33,754 nt of DNA from Betaproteobacteria bacterium (GTDB lineage: Bacteria > Pseudomonadota > Gammaproteobacteria > Burkholderiales > Eutrophovitaceae). Made by a program: the position numbers and the translations under genes. The stretch is from contig CP070643.1 of NCBI GenBank assembly GCA_020354125.1, positions 3,681,134-3,714,887 on the forward strand, given 5' to 3'. Below the pieces are notes generated by a model. The model was not told where the DNA came from. It ran no database searches and worked only from the letters and a program-made list of their open reading frames with translations. Positions within the stretch are counted from its first letter, which is position 1, and every line of letters begins with the position of its first letter. Below, piece after piece: positions 1 to 7,829 of this stretch.

Positions 1-1807
1 GTTCAACATTCCTGACGAGTTTCTCGGCACGATCGCGATTCGCCCGAGACAACAATATCTCCCTCGCGCCCTGAATCGCCGCGTTACCAATTTTTTCGAC
101 GCGCTCGTCGGCGACGTTGGGCAGAAAGCCAATGTCCATCGCGTTCCTGAGGTCAACATAGGTGGCAAAGGCACCGGCCAGGTACAGCTTGTCGATATCC
201 GCGGGGGCCAGACCAAGATGCCGCATGACAATGAACTGACCACAGTAATTGGCCGCCTTGGCCTGAGCCAGATTGCTGGCGTCCTCGCGCGAGAACGTGA
301 TGTTGTGTTCCGGCAGCACGGTCATTTCGCGCTGTCGTTTGTTGGCGAACACCCCTTTCGGTGACATCTGGTCGTGACGCCGCAATTCAGCAAGCAGATC
401 AATCAGCCCGGAGCCGCACAGTCCTTGCGGCTCGATGCTACCGATTGTCGTGTAATCGAAACCCTCGCCGGTGAAACGGATACTGTCGATTGCACCCTCG
501 TAGCCTGGCATGCCGTAGCGCACCAGTCCGCCTTCGAACGCGGGCCCGGCGGGACACGACGCCGTCAACATGCGCTCGCCATGCCGGATGACGACTTCGG
601 TGTTGGTGCCGACGTCGACAAACATCACTGTACGCTCGTCTCTGTCGAAATCGACGGCACCAAGACCCGCCGTCACGTCGGACCCGACGTGACTGGCAAT
701 CAAAGGCGGGCTGTAGACCCTGGCGCTGCGGTTGGCCTCGAGACCCAGCCGCCGGCTCGTTGCCAGTAGCGCCGTCGTCTCACGCTTGCCTTGTTCAACT
801 TCGTATTCAGTCAGAGACTTATAGGGCTTCTGGCCGATACTCTGAACATCGACGCGGAAGAAAATGTCGCGCATCGTCGAGTTGCCGACCACGACGATTT
901 CGTAGATTTCCCGGTGCGAGAAGCCGAACTGATCACCGAGGCGTTGGATTTCGTAGTTGATCATATTGGCGATCGCTCTCCACAGTTCATTCTTGTTGCG
1001 AGCGTCATAGGAGATGCGATTCATGACATCGCTTCCGCCAAAGCGTTGCGGATTCTCAAAAGCGCTAATCTGGATCGTTTCGCCGCTCTCCAAGTCAATG
1101 AGCTCCATGACCACTGTCGTCGTGCCCAGATCAACCGCAAGGCCATAGACGTGGCCGCGATAATTGTCGATCGGCTTGCCGGCGTAACAGACCTTGTCTC
1201 CACTACGGGTCACCATCGGATCGAGCGCAATGTCTCGGCGGCGACCCTCTTTGAGAATCCTCGGCACGCGCCGCAGCGGTGCGAAATCGATGTCGGTCTC
1301 CGGGTCTTCGATGACTGCCTGACATGCCAGCCGGTATTCACCTTGCAGAAAGGACTCCGCATCGGTTCGCGGTGCCAATGCCTCCATGCCGTGGCGCACT
1401 TCAACAACACACTCGTGACAGATACCGCTGCGCCCGCACGAGGTCGGAACCTGACGGGACAGTTCGTCTGCGTAATCAAAAAGTGTCTTTCGAGCGTCGC
1501 GAGCGCTTCTATTCGCTCTGCGATTTGAAGTCAGAGCGTCCTTTACTGTTTGTCTGGCATCAGGCTCGGTTTCCCAGGCGCTTCGATAATCCAGCTTGCC
1601 GTCACCGACACAGATGAGTCTTTTCTCACCGTCGATGATTTTCTTTCGCTTGTTCTGGCAACCGAACTGCGCTGTGCACTCGTCCTGTGCATTCTTGTAG
1701 GGACAGCGAGTCTGCGACTGTATGTCCGCCTGAGTGACGATATCGGTAAAGATCTCGTTCAGCCGGTCGAGCCGCTTTTGAAACTCTGCCTGACGGGACT
1801 TGGACAT
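1..1807 (-). CDS. Reductive activator of corrinoid protein (2Fe-2S ferredoxin plus ASKHA domain), 3' end cut by window
   Basis: This gene reads open from an ATG at 1807 down to base 1, so the C-terminus is missing; about 602 codons are visible. Residues about 115-170 form a plant-type 2Fe-2S ferredoxin with Cys124, Cys130, Cys133 and Cys162 (C-x5-C-x2-C-x28-C). From about residue 220 an ASKHA/DUF4445 ATPase-like domain begins with a VDLGTTT phosphate-binding motif and later shows FVDVGTNTEVV and GLCGSGLIDLL. This is the RACo/RamA-type architecture that reduces inactive Co(II) corrinoid to Co(I) at the expense of ATP. Unusually, an N-terminal extension carries Cys35, Cys44 and Cys50 before the ferredoxin domain, which may bind a further metal or Fe-S centre (inference). 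It starts 27 bp after the corrinoid protein gene and is almost certainly co-transcribed with it. No strong ribosome binding site is visible, so translational coupling is likely. Confidence 0.9.
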   Translation of the reverse strand, partial: MSKSRQAEFQKRLDRLNEIFTDIVTQADIQSQTRCPYKNAQDECTAQFGCQNKRKKIIDGEKRLICVGDGKLDYRSAWETEPDARQTVKDALTSNRRANRSARDARKTLFDYADELSRQVPTSCGRSGICHECVVEVRHGMEALAPRTDAESFLQGEYRLACQAVIEDPETDIDFAPLRRVPRILKEGRRRDIALDPMVTRSGDKVCYAGKPIDNYRGHVYGLAVDLGTTTVVMELIDLESGETIQISAFENPQRFGGSDVMNRISYDARNKNELWRAIANMINYEIQRLGDQFGFSHREIYEIVVVGNSTMRDIFFRVDVQSIGQKPYKSLTEYEVEQGKRETTALLATSRRLGLEANRSARVYSPPLIASHVGSDVTAGLGAVDFDRDERTVMFVDVGTNTEVVIRHGERMLTASCPAGPAFEGGLVRYGMPGYEGAIDSIRFTGEGFDYTTIGSIEPQGLCGSGLIDLLAELRRHDQMSPKGVFANKRQREMTVLPEHNITFSREDASNLAQAKAANYCGQFIVMRHLGLAPADIDKLYLAGAFATYVDLRNAMDIGFLPNVADERVEKIGNAAIQGAREILLSRANRDRAEKLVRNVE

Positions 1808-1833
1808 GATGCTGGAATTGAGAATACTTGCGT

Positions 1834-2595
1834 TCAGGCGCTTTCTGCCTTGACCTCTTGCATCAGCGACTTGGCCAGCGAGACGCAGGAAAGCGCGTCC
1901 TTGCCATAACCGTCCGCGCCCATGTCATCAGCGAATTCCTGGGTCACCGGTGCGCCCCCGACCATGATCTTCACGTCTTCGCGCAGATCCGCATCGATGA
2001 ATGCTTCGATGGTCTTGCCCATGTTGGGCATGGTGGTGGTGAGCAGGGCTGACATTCCGAGGATCGGTGCACCATGCTCCTCGACGGCGTCGATAAACGT
2101 ATCTTCACCAACATCAACGCCAAGGTCATGCACCGTAAAGCCGGCGCCGCGCAGCATCATGATGCAAAGATTCTTGCCGATGTCGTGCAGATCGCCTTTG
2201 ACTGTACCCATGATCACGGTCCCCTGTGATTCGACGCCGGCGGCCGAAAGTATCGGCTCGATGTGCCCCATACCCGCCTTCATCGCCCGGGCGCACGCCA
2301 GTACTTCCGGCACGAATATGAACGCTTCGCGGAACTTGATGCCGACGATACTCATGCCGGCAATCAGACCATCGTCCATGATTTCCAGTGCGTCGACGCC
2401 GTCGGCGAGGGCTTGTTGGGTCAGTTCGTCAGCGACATCGTCCTCACCTTCGATGATTGCGGCTGCGATGTCCTGCATCTTCGGGCTGACCCGGGCGAAC
2501 AATTCCACGATGCGCTCGATCTCATCGGGACGCTGGATGTACTCTTCAATTTCCTCGCGAATGAATTCGTTGGTGACGTCTGCCAGTTGCGCCAT
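1834..2595 (-). CDS. Corrinoid (cobalamin-binding) methyl-carrier protein
   Basis: A 253-aa protein of the MtaC/MtbC/methionine-synthase-like corrinoid family. An N-terminal helical cap domain (about residues 1-110) precedes a Rossmann-like B12 domain. The diagnostic lower-ligand motif DxHxxG is present as Asp135-Leu-His137-Asp-Ile-Gly140, where His137 should replace dimethylbenzimidazole on cobalt. A later GGAPVT segment matches the second nucleotide-loop contact of the family. The protein carries the methyl group between a substrate methyltransferase and an acceptor methyltransferase. It sits between the URO-D-type methyltransferase (31 bp upstream) and the reductive activator (27 bp downstream), the standard neighbourhood of these carriers. 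The substrate cannot be read from the sequence. Confidence 0.93.
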   Translation of the reverse strand: MAQLADVTNEFIREEIEEYIQRPDEIERIVELFARVSPKMQDIAAAIIEGEDDVADELTQQALADGVDALEIMDDGLIAGMSIVGIKFREAFIFVPEVLACARAMKAGMGHIEPILSAAGVESQGTVIMGTVKGDLHDIGKNLCIMMLRGAGFTVHDLGVDVGEDTFIDAVEEHGAPILGMSALLTTTMPNMGKTIEAFIDADLREDVKIMVGGAPVTQEFADDMGADGYGKDALSCVSLAKSLMQEVKAESA

Positions 2596-2625
2596 GACCA
2601 GTCCTTTTGTTGCGTATCTTGTCGT

Positions 2626-3675
2626 TCAGTGTGCAGCCGTGTGCTCTTTGTGCCAGTCCTTCACCGCCAACGGGATCTCTTTCAGGTTCTCGATCGACGT
2701 CTGCAGAGGAATAGCGCACTCGGGACCAACCATGTGAATACCAGCGTCCAGGTTCTCGTAGACCTCTTTCCGGACTTCCTCTGGCCCGCGTGCGAACAGG
2801 GTCTGCGGATTATTGATGTTTCCGACCAGAGCGATGCGGTCCTTGACGACATCCATTGACTCCTGCGCCCCGTTTTTCGAGTCATAGTGGAACGCCGACA
2901 TACCGGTACGAGCGATCGAGTCCATTCGATCGACTGTCCGTCCGCAAATGTGCAGGATGATCGGTCCCGGAATGCGCTCGGCAAACTCGGTATGCAGATC
3001 CAACAGGTAGCGATCGTAGTACTGGCCGCTGACCAGGTCACCGGTCGCGTGGTCCGGCAGGGTCACGGCGTCCGCACCAGCTTCGAACTGGGCAATACCG
3101 TAAGCGACAGTAAGGTCCTTCAGCTTGTCCAGGCAGCGCTTGGTCTTGTCCGGATCGTCGCGTGACATCAGCAGGAAACGCTCGACTCCGAAACAGTGAT
3201 AGCCCTGGGACCATGGGCCCATCGTCTTGCCGATGATGGCGACCTCGTCGCCCAGTTCTTTACGGAGAATTTTTATCGCGTCGATGACGCAGCGCGTATC
3301 CGGGTGGCTCATGAAATCGGCCGGGATCTTGATGTCTTCCGGCTTTGACCAGATTGGCTCGGTCATTCTCACCGTCGGCCAGTTGTCTTTCTTTTCCCAC
3401 TGGATCTTGCAGCCCAGCGCCGACGATTCCTGAATGATGGTGAACACCGGCATTACCGTATCGAAACCCAGCTCCGTGTAACTTGTGGCCGCCAGCCGCG
3501 CCATCAAATCGGCCTTGCGATTCGCATCCGGGAATGGAGCGTCAACAAGGTCCATCAGTTCGACTGTCGCCACCGAGGTCGGGTTACATACTGGCGTACG
3601 ATCGACCGGCTCGCGTTTCAGGGCTGCAAGCACTCGTTCGCGGCTCGTCATGGGTGCGATGTTTTGAGTGGACAT
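2626..3675 (-). CDS. URO-D family corrinoid methyltransferase (MtaA/CmuA-like)
   Basis: A 349-aa protein of the uroporphyrinogen decarboxylase superfamily, in the methyltransferase branch and not a heme enzyme. It begins with MTSRERVLAALKREPVDRTP, typical of MtaA/MtbA/CmuA-like members. The zinc-site pattern of those enzymes is visible: His242-x-Cys244 (HICGRT) and a distal Cys320 in GPECAIPL; true UroD decarboxylases lack this pattern. A good ribosome binding site (GGAAAGGAG) precedes the ATG. The next gene encodes its cognate corrinoid protein. It could be the methyltransferase that loads the corrinoid from an unknown methylated substrate, as in CmuA, or the one that unloads it, as in MtaA; only one such gene is in the window. 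Coenzyme M as acceptor seems unlikely in a proteobacterium, so a loading role is favoured (inference). Confidence 0.88.
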   Translation of the reverse strand: MSTQNIAPMTSRERVLAALKREPVDRTPVCNPTSVATVELMDLVDAPFPDANRKADLMARLAATSYTELGFDTVMPVFTIIQESSALGCKIQWEKKDNWPTVRMTEPIWSKPEDIKIPADFMSHPDTRCVIDAIKILRKELGDEVAIIGKTMGPWSQGYHCFGVERFLLMSRDDPDKTKRCLDKLKDLTVAYGIAQFEAGADAVTLPDHATGDLVSGQYYDRYLLDLHTEFAERIPGPIILHICGRTVDRMDSIARTGMSAFHYDSKNGAQESMDVVKDRIALVGNINNPQTLFARGPEEVRKEVYENLDAGIHMVGPECAIPLQTSIENLKEIPLAVKDWHKEHTAAH

Positions 3676-3732
3676 ATCCAGTCTCCTTTCCTATCTCTTC
3701 GTCCCGGTTTACGGGTGATGTCTGTCTTGTTC

Positions 3733-3798
3733 CTACGTACCTATTGCTGCGCTTGTTTCTTTCCGCTCATTGCTGAGCGCTTGTTCCTTTTCGCTCAT
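3733..3798 (-). CDS. Possible 21-codon ORF overlapping the stop of the upstream gene
   Basis: The stop codon of the 210-aa gene is part of TAATG, so an ATG at 3798 overlaps it and opens a 21-residue frame rich in Glu, Lys and Ser (MSEKEQALSNERKETS...). The frame lies inside the two-copy 28-bp repeat. It may be only a by-product of that repeat; the stop-start overlap is the sole argument for translation. Confidence 0.12.
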   Translation of the reverse strand: MSEKEQALSNERKETSAAIGT

Positions 3799-3806
3799 TA
3801 CTGAGC
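3751..3806. repeat. Two tandem copies of a 28-bp repeat (3751-3778, 3779-3806)
   Basis: The two 28-bp units share 25 of 28 bases; each contains GCTCATT and CTGAGC separated by one base, so each unit is also partly self-complementary. A third, more degenerate copy may lie just to the left at about 3724-3750. On the minus strand the second unit overlaps the stop codon of the 210-aa gene and fills the gap before the methyltransferase gene. Confidence 0.75.
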
Positions 3807-4430
3807 ACTAGGCGCCGCAAGCACGCCTCGTGCGGCCATCATCTCTGCCTCCCGCATGGCGGCCCGGACATTGGGCGCACGGATCAGCAACAGACCAATC
3901 AAAGCGTCGTGTGACTGCCCGCAGGCAAAAGTCACCCTGTCAATTTGATCATCGTAAGTTTCCATCTCGCCGAGCCTGGCGAGCCCGCGGGCAATGGCGG
4001 CAATGCGGCGTGGGCCATCATCAGGGTTGCCTTCAATCTTCAAGCGGTACTCACCATTACCGACAGAATCCGCGGTTACATCACATCCGGATTTCTTGTC
4101 GTGAATGCGCAACGGATGCGTCGTGACATCACTTCTCGGAGCGACTTTGCATGAATCGAGGAAAACACGCTTTATTGCCAACGCGTGTTCGTCACCGCAT
4201 GGGAAACGCAACAGACCATCGTCTCCGGATTCGAGCCCGCCGAATATTTTCATCGTTTCAACCACGGAACTGATTCGCTTGTCGGCCCCTTCTTTGTGGC
4301 TGTAGGTGTGTACCAGGTACGCCGGCTTGCCTTGATGTTGCTGCTCGTACAATCCAATCGAGATGTCGTGAAAGTGCGGATCCATCGAGACCAGCTCGAC
4401 GCGTTTTCCGATAAAAGGCGTGTGGCTCAT
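3798..4430 (-). CDS. Protein of unknown function in the corrinoid methyltransferase operon
   Basis: I do not recognise this 210-aa protein. It has no signal peptide or membrane segment and looks soluble. The N-terminal half is rich in His and acidic residues (for example DPHFHDISIGLYEQQHQG), with scattered Cys at FPCGDEH, DSCKV, KSGCDV and FACGQSHD. The C-terminal part is helical and hydrophobic (IGLLLIRAPNVRAAMREAEMMAARG). The ATG begins three bases after the GntR regulator stop and the gene is followed by the URO-D methyltransferase, so it belongs to the operon. A role in substrate handling, metal or cofactor binding, or sensing is possible, but the sequence does not decide. The 3' end overlaps a tandem repeat, so the last residues may vary between relatives. 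Confidence 0.8.
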   Translation of the reverse strand: MSHTPFIGKRVELVSMDPHFHDISIGLYEQQHQGKPAYLVHTYSHKEGADKRISSVVETMKIFGGLESGDDGLLRFPCGDEHALAIKRVFLDSCKVAPRSDVTTHPLRIHDKKSGCDVTADSVGNGEYRLKIEGNPDDGPRRIAAIARGLARLGEMETYDDQIDRVTFACGQSHDALIGLLLIRAPNVRAAMREAEMMAARGVLAAPSAQ

Positions 4431-4433
4431 TGC

Positions 4434-5111
4434 TTACAGGTCCAGAGTCGATAAGGTGAAAGACTGGATGTAATCCATGTGCGCCACCGATGCCGCCACC
4501 GCAGCTTCTTCATCACCATCGGCGATTGCCTTGGCGATTGCGGCATGCAATCCGGCAACCTCGGCGAGATCATCCACCTGTAGATAGTGCTTGTGCCAGA
4601 ACCGCCGTGACAGGCCGTGGATTTTCTGCAACATCTGAGCCGAATATTCGTTGTCTGCGGCGACTGCGATCAGCTCGTTGAGGTCCCTGTCCAGGTGAAG
4701 AAACGACTTGTAGTCGTTGTCACGCGCGGCAGCGCTCATGCCGTCAGCGATACGGGCGAACTCCTGTTTGATCGCATGGTTGGCGCGACGCGCCGACAAG
4801 CGGATGTTCAGATGTTCGAGTGCACGCCTGACTTCGAGCAGACGTAACTGTTGCCGGATGTTGATGTCGGTTACGCGAATGCCGCGACGAGCCATGATTT
4901 CGACGAGACCCTCGCTCGCCAGGCGCTGCAGAGCCTCGCGAATCGGTGTGCGGCCAAGGCCGAGCAATTCCACCAGCCGTGCCTCGGATAGCAGCGCCCC
5001 GGGCTGGAGATCCATGGTTACGATCATCTCTTCCAGCATCCGGTAGGCTTGCTCCGATTTCGACTCGATCGATTGCTGAAGCGATATAGGATTCGTAGAC
5101 ATGCGATCCAT
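4434..5111 (-). CDS. GntR-family transcriptional regulator, FCD subfamily (first of two paralogues)
   Basis: A 225-aa regulator. Residues about 15-85 form a GntR winged helix with the conserved LGRTPIREALQRLASEGLVE recognition segment. The remainder is an all-helical FCD ligand-binding domain with the usual Arg- and Asp-rich metal/ligand-binding character (HLDRDLNELIAVAADNEY, LHAAIAKAIADGDEEAA). FCD regulators usually respond to small carboxylates or sugar acids. It is the first gene of the corrinoid operon, three bases before the 210-aa gene, and is divergent from the hydroxyacid dehydrogenase, so it probably controls both and itself. The start may be the first ATG or one three codons later; neither has a clear ribosome binding site. 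It closely resembles the regulator at 21085-21741, sharing for example LLEVRR and GLSRRFW. Confidence 0.93.
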   Translation of the reverse strand: MDRMSTNPISLQQSIESKSEQAYRMLEEMIVTMDLQPGALLSEARLVELLGLGRTPIREALQRLASEGLVEIMARRGIRVTDINIRQQLRLLEVRRALEHLNIRLSARRANHAIKQEFARIADGMSAAARDNDYKSFLHLDRDLNELIAVAADNEYSAQMLQKIHGLSRRFWHKHYLQVDDLAEVAGLHAAIAKAIADGDEEAAVAASVAHMDYIQSFTLSTLDL

Positions 5112-5160
5112 CTATAGTCAGTTCACGGAAACGGCTTGGATACACGGCCCATTGTATGTA

Positions 5161-5190
5161 ACATATATGTGGCTGTCAATTGATATATCA
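5161..5190. promoter_or_regulatory. Paired palindromes in the divergent promoter region, probable GntR operators
   Basis: Two perfect 10-bp palindromes, ACATATATGT at 5161-5170 and TGATATATCA at 5181-5190, lie 20 bp centre to centre, about two helical turns apart. They sit between the divergent regulator and dehydrogenase genes. Short AT-rich inverted repeats like these are typical operators of FCD-type GntR proteins. Assignment to this regulator is inferred from position. Confidence 0.5.
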
Positions 5191-5212
5191 GATACTAAAT
5201 CAGTGAGATAAC

Positions 5213-6163
5213 ATGATTGATCACCTGAAAGTACTGTTTCACTACGCTGCCGGCCAATCTCTACGTAGCGACGTCGAACAACTGAGCAAACAAGGCCTGG
5301 ACGTAGTCTGCTGCCCTGAGGGGGCAGATACGCCCTTCGAAGAGGAAATCCAAGACGCCCAGGTTCTCTGGCACGTACTGCAGCCCGTTACGGCAGACGT
5401 CATCCGTCGCGCGCCAAAGCTGAAGTTGATTCAGAAACTCGGAGTTGGCGTCAATACAATTGACCTTGAAGCGGCGAAGGCGCGCGACATCGCCGTGTGC
5501 AACATGCCTGGAACCAACAGCCAGGCTGTCGCCGAAATGACCCTGTATCTGATGCTTGGCGCACTGCGCCAAGGCACCCGCCTGGATCGCGCCTGTCGTA
5601 ACGGAACCTGGTATCTCGATGCCGCAACCAAGGATACCCTCGGCGAGATCAGTGGACGCACTGTTGGCTTCGTCGGCTTCGGAGCGATTCCCAAGATACT
5701 TGCGCCTATCCTGCAGACAATGGGCGCGCGCGTGATCTATTTCGCACAGCAGTCGAAAACCGTTCCGTATGAATTTGCTTCACTCGAATCGCTGCTCGAG
5801 CAATCAGATATCGTCACATTGCACGTCCCTGCGACACCCGAGACGAATGGTTTGATCTCCCGACCGCGGCTGGCAAAGATGAAACCCGGTGCCATCCTGA
5901 TCAACACGGCCCGCGGCGAACTGGTAGACGAAGAAGCACTGCATGAAGCCCTGAAAAGTGGTCATTTGAATGCCGCGGGACTGGATGTCTTCGCTCAGGA
6001 GCCGGTTTCGCCGCAGAATCCCTTGCTAGCGCTCGACAATGTCGTGGTTACTCCTCACGTGGCATGGCTGACCAATGAAACGCTGTCACGCTGCGTCGAC
6101 GTTGCAGTGAGGAACAGTCTGGCAATCATGCACGGGAAGGATCTGGAGCACCGCGTCGTTTGA
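5213..6163 (+). CDS. D-isomer-specific 2-hydroxyacid dehydrogenase family protein
   Basis: A 316-aa cytosolic NAD(P)-dependent dehydrogenase, full length for the phosphoglycerate-dehydrogenase-like family. The catalytic triad is intact: Arg234 in NTARGEL, Glu263 in FAQEP and His282 in VVTPHVAW. The dinucleotide-binding loop is present but modified: Gly155-Phe-Gly157-Ala-Ile-Pro160, so the third Gly of GxGxxG is Pro. The expected reaction is reversible reduction of a 2-oxoacid to a D-2-hydroxyacid; the substrate is unknown. Divergent placement opposite the GntR/FCD regulator and the corrinoid operon suggests it handles a hydroxyacid released by or related to the demethylated compound (inference). 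The start at ATG 5213 lies just downstream of the palindrome pair. Confidence 0.92.
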   Translation: MIDHLKVLFHYAAGQSLRSDVEQLSKQGLDVVCCPEGADTPFEEEIQDAQVLWHVLQPVTADVIRRAPKLKLIQKLGVGVNTIDLEAAKARDIAVCNMPGTNSQAVAEMTLYLMLGALRQGTRLDRACRNGTWYLDAATKDTLGEISGRTVGFVGFGAIPKILAPILQTMGARVIYFAQQSKTVPYEFASLESLLEQSDIVTLHVPATPETNGLISRPRLAKMKPGAILINTARGELVDEEALHEALKSGHLNAAGLDVFAQEPVSPQNPLLALDNVVVTPHVAWLTNETLSRCVDVAVRNSLAIMHGKDLEHRVV

Positions 6164-6209
6164 CCAACTGCGCACGGCTTGTTGTTCAACTCAAGGGTCT
6201 AACAGGCTG

Positions 6210-6629
6210 CTAAAGCCCCGCGACAGCCGTCCTGCCCGTCGCCTCGTCTACCTGCTTAAAGCTGGGACGCCCGACAACGACACCCATTTTCGTGAGGGTC
6301 TGCACGAAGTAGATTTTCCCCGCCTCAACATTGATGATCACCGTATCACCCGAGAGCACCTGGGAATAAAAGGTGTGATGCCCGGGCTCGAAGTACTTGT
6401 AGAGCACACCGCCGTTCGTCATTATCCCCAGCGGACCCTGCGCGTGATCGACACTGAACGTGATGGCAGCACCCGCCATCCTTCGAGGACGGTAGAAGAC
6501 CACCAGGCCTTTGTCCGGTACCACTTCCGGGATCGAGGCAGTCGACACAGGAACCGGCCACATCAGGGACGCCGCGATAACGGGCCCGAGAAAGAAGCCT
6601 GAAAGGCTGCGAATCATTGATTTTCTCAC
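6210..6629 (-). CDS. Small exported protein, DUF2846-like
   Basis: A 139-aa protein with an N-terminal signal peptide (hydrophobic segment FFLGPVIAASLMW, cleavage probably near VSTAS-IPE). The mature part is a compact beta-rich domain (GLVVFYRPRRMAGAAITFSV, GHHTFYSQVL, VEAGKIYFVQT) that matches the DUF2846 pattern of small envelope proteins. Function is unknown. The GTG start directly follows the stop of the upstream patatin gene, with no intervening base; an ATG four codons later is an alternative start. The tight junction implies translational coupling, so the protein may act with the patatin lipoprotein in the envelope. Confidence 0.75.
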   Translation of the reverse strand: MRKSMIRSLSGFFLGPVIAASLMWPVPVSTASIPEVVPDKGLVVFYRPRRMAGAAITFSVDHAQGPLGIMTNGGVLYKYFEPGHHTFYSQVLSGDTVIINVEAGKIYFVQTLTKMGVVVGRPSFKQVDEATGRTAVAGL

Positions 6630-7823
6630 TTACGGCAAAGCAACGCCGGGTGGAGACCTTTCCCACTCATAACCATCCCGCGCCATGTTGTAGCCCAGAT
6701 CGAACAGCCCTCGCATATACACAGGGTCGAATTCTTCTTCGGGCTCCAGATTGAACGTTTCGGGAATGTAAGCCAGCCGGAAGCTGATTCTGTCACGCTT
6801 CGCACCAAGGTAAAGCCGATACAGATCACCCATACCCTGGGTGCGAATCAAAGTCGAGATCGACGTGAGTGCCACCGGTCCGAGTTTGGGTTTGACTTCG
6901 GACCAGCGTGGCGCAAGGATGCTGTTGCGTATGACGTACATAGTGATTCTTCCCTCGGCCCCGACCGTTCGGGCAGATTCCCTCAAGTCAACCTGCGCCG
7001 GGTACAGAAACACCTGACTTGCCACCCCGCCATCCACGTGCAATTCATCATACACGCGGTCACCAACTCGGACGTTGATCCTCACCGGGGGAAAAAGACC
7101 GGGGATTGAAGCTGACGCCAGCATGACATCACGGATCAACTGCGCGGACTCTTTTGTGCCTTCCGCGGCGATGGCTCCGATATTCCAGATCACTGGTCGC
7201 TTGGCGTCAAGGTTGGTCGTGCCGATCAGTAGTCGCCGCCCCCGCTCGTGCTCCTGAGCGATCCTCGCGATCATTTGATTGTCCACATACGTCTGAAGCA
7301 ATTCTCGCAACGGTTGCGTATCGGCCAACGCGTCACCTCTCAATCCGGATAATAGCGGGCGCTGCTTGACGATGTCTTTCGTGTACAACGTCGTATAGAG
7401 CGTTTCCAACTCGTCGTCATAGTCGCTGCCGAGAAACGCGTATGGTGCAATCAACGCACCGGTGCTGATGCCGGTCACAATCGTCATTTCCGGACGCGTG
7501 CCAGACTCGGTCCAGCCCTTCAGCAAGCCGGCCCCAAAGGCGCCGTTCGCACCACCGCCGGAGATCAACAACATACTGCGCGGTATCGCAAGGGCCTCCT
7601 CGCCACCATCGCGGACCAATTGTTGCCGGAATATTTCTACTAGTTCGTCGAAGTTTTCGGGCGCCGCGTCTCCCCACATACGTGCTTGCATCCCGGGCGG
7701 AACTGACGCCTCCTCCACCAGTTCTTCTGGCACGGCATTGCGCGGCGCAACCGAAGCACAGGACTGCAATATCACAGTGAGCGCAACAACAGCGCAGACG
7801 CGCAGCGACCTTTCGGTTTTCAT
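6630..7823 (-). CDS. Patatin-like phospholipase, lipoprotein
   Basis: A protein of about 397 aa that starts with a lipoprotein signal (LTVILQSC, lipidated Cys near residue 22), so it should be anchored in the envelope. The patatin acyl-hydrolase core is complete: an oxyanion loop GGGANGAFGAG, nucleophile Ser in GISTG, and the dyad Asp in HVDGGVASQ. Patatins cleave acyl esters of phospholipids through a Ser-Asp dyad. I place the start at ATG 7823; a TTG two codons upstream is also open. The DUF2846 gene follows with no gap. A second, unrelated-looking patatin without a signal peptide lies at 18240-19307. Confidence 0.9.
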   Translation of the reverse strand: MKTERSLRVCAVVALTVILQSCASVAPRNAVPEELVEEASVPPGMQARMWGDAAPENFDELVEIFRQQLVRDGGEEALAIPRSMLLISGGGANGAFGAGLLKGWTESGTRPEMTIVTGISTGALIAPYAFLGSDYDDELETLYTTLYTKDIVKQRPLLSGLRGDALADTQPLRELLQTYVDNQMIARIAQEHERGRRLLIGTTNLDAKRPVIWNIGAIAAEGTKESAQLIRDVMLASASIPGLFPPVRINVRVGDRVYDELHVDGGVASQVFLYPAQVDLRESARTVGAEGRITMYVIRNSILAPRWSEVKPKLGPVALTSISTLIRTQGMGDLYRLYLGAKRDRISFRLAYIPETFNLEPEEEFDPVYMRGLFDLGYNMARDGYEWERSPPGVALP

Positions 7824-7829
7824 AAGCAA

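Noticed and set aside
374..1617. Several plus- and minus-strand open frames (374-769, 791-1528, 1210-1479, 1324-1617) in the first 1.8 kb
   Set aside because: They are shadows of the single minus-strand activator gene, whose frame is open throughout and carries clear ferredoxin and ASKHA motifs.
1922..2859. Long plus-strand frames of 271 and 198 codons opposite the corrinoid genes
   Set aside because: They are antisense to two confidently identified families, have skewed Ser/Met composition and no recognisable domain.
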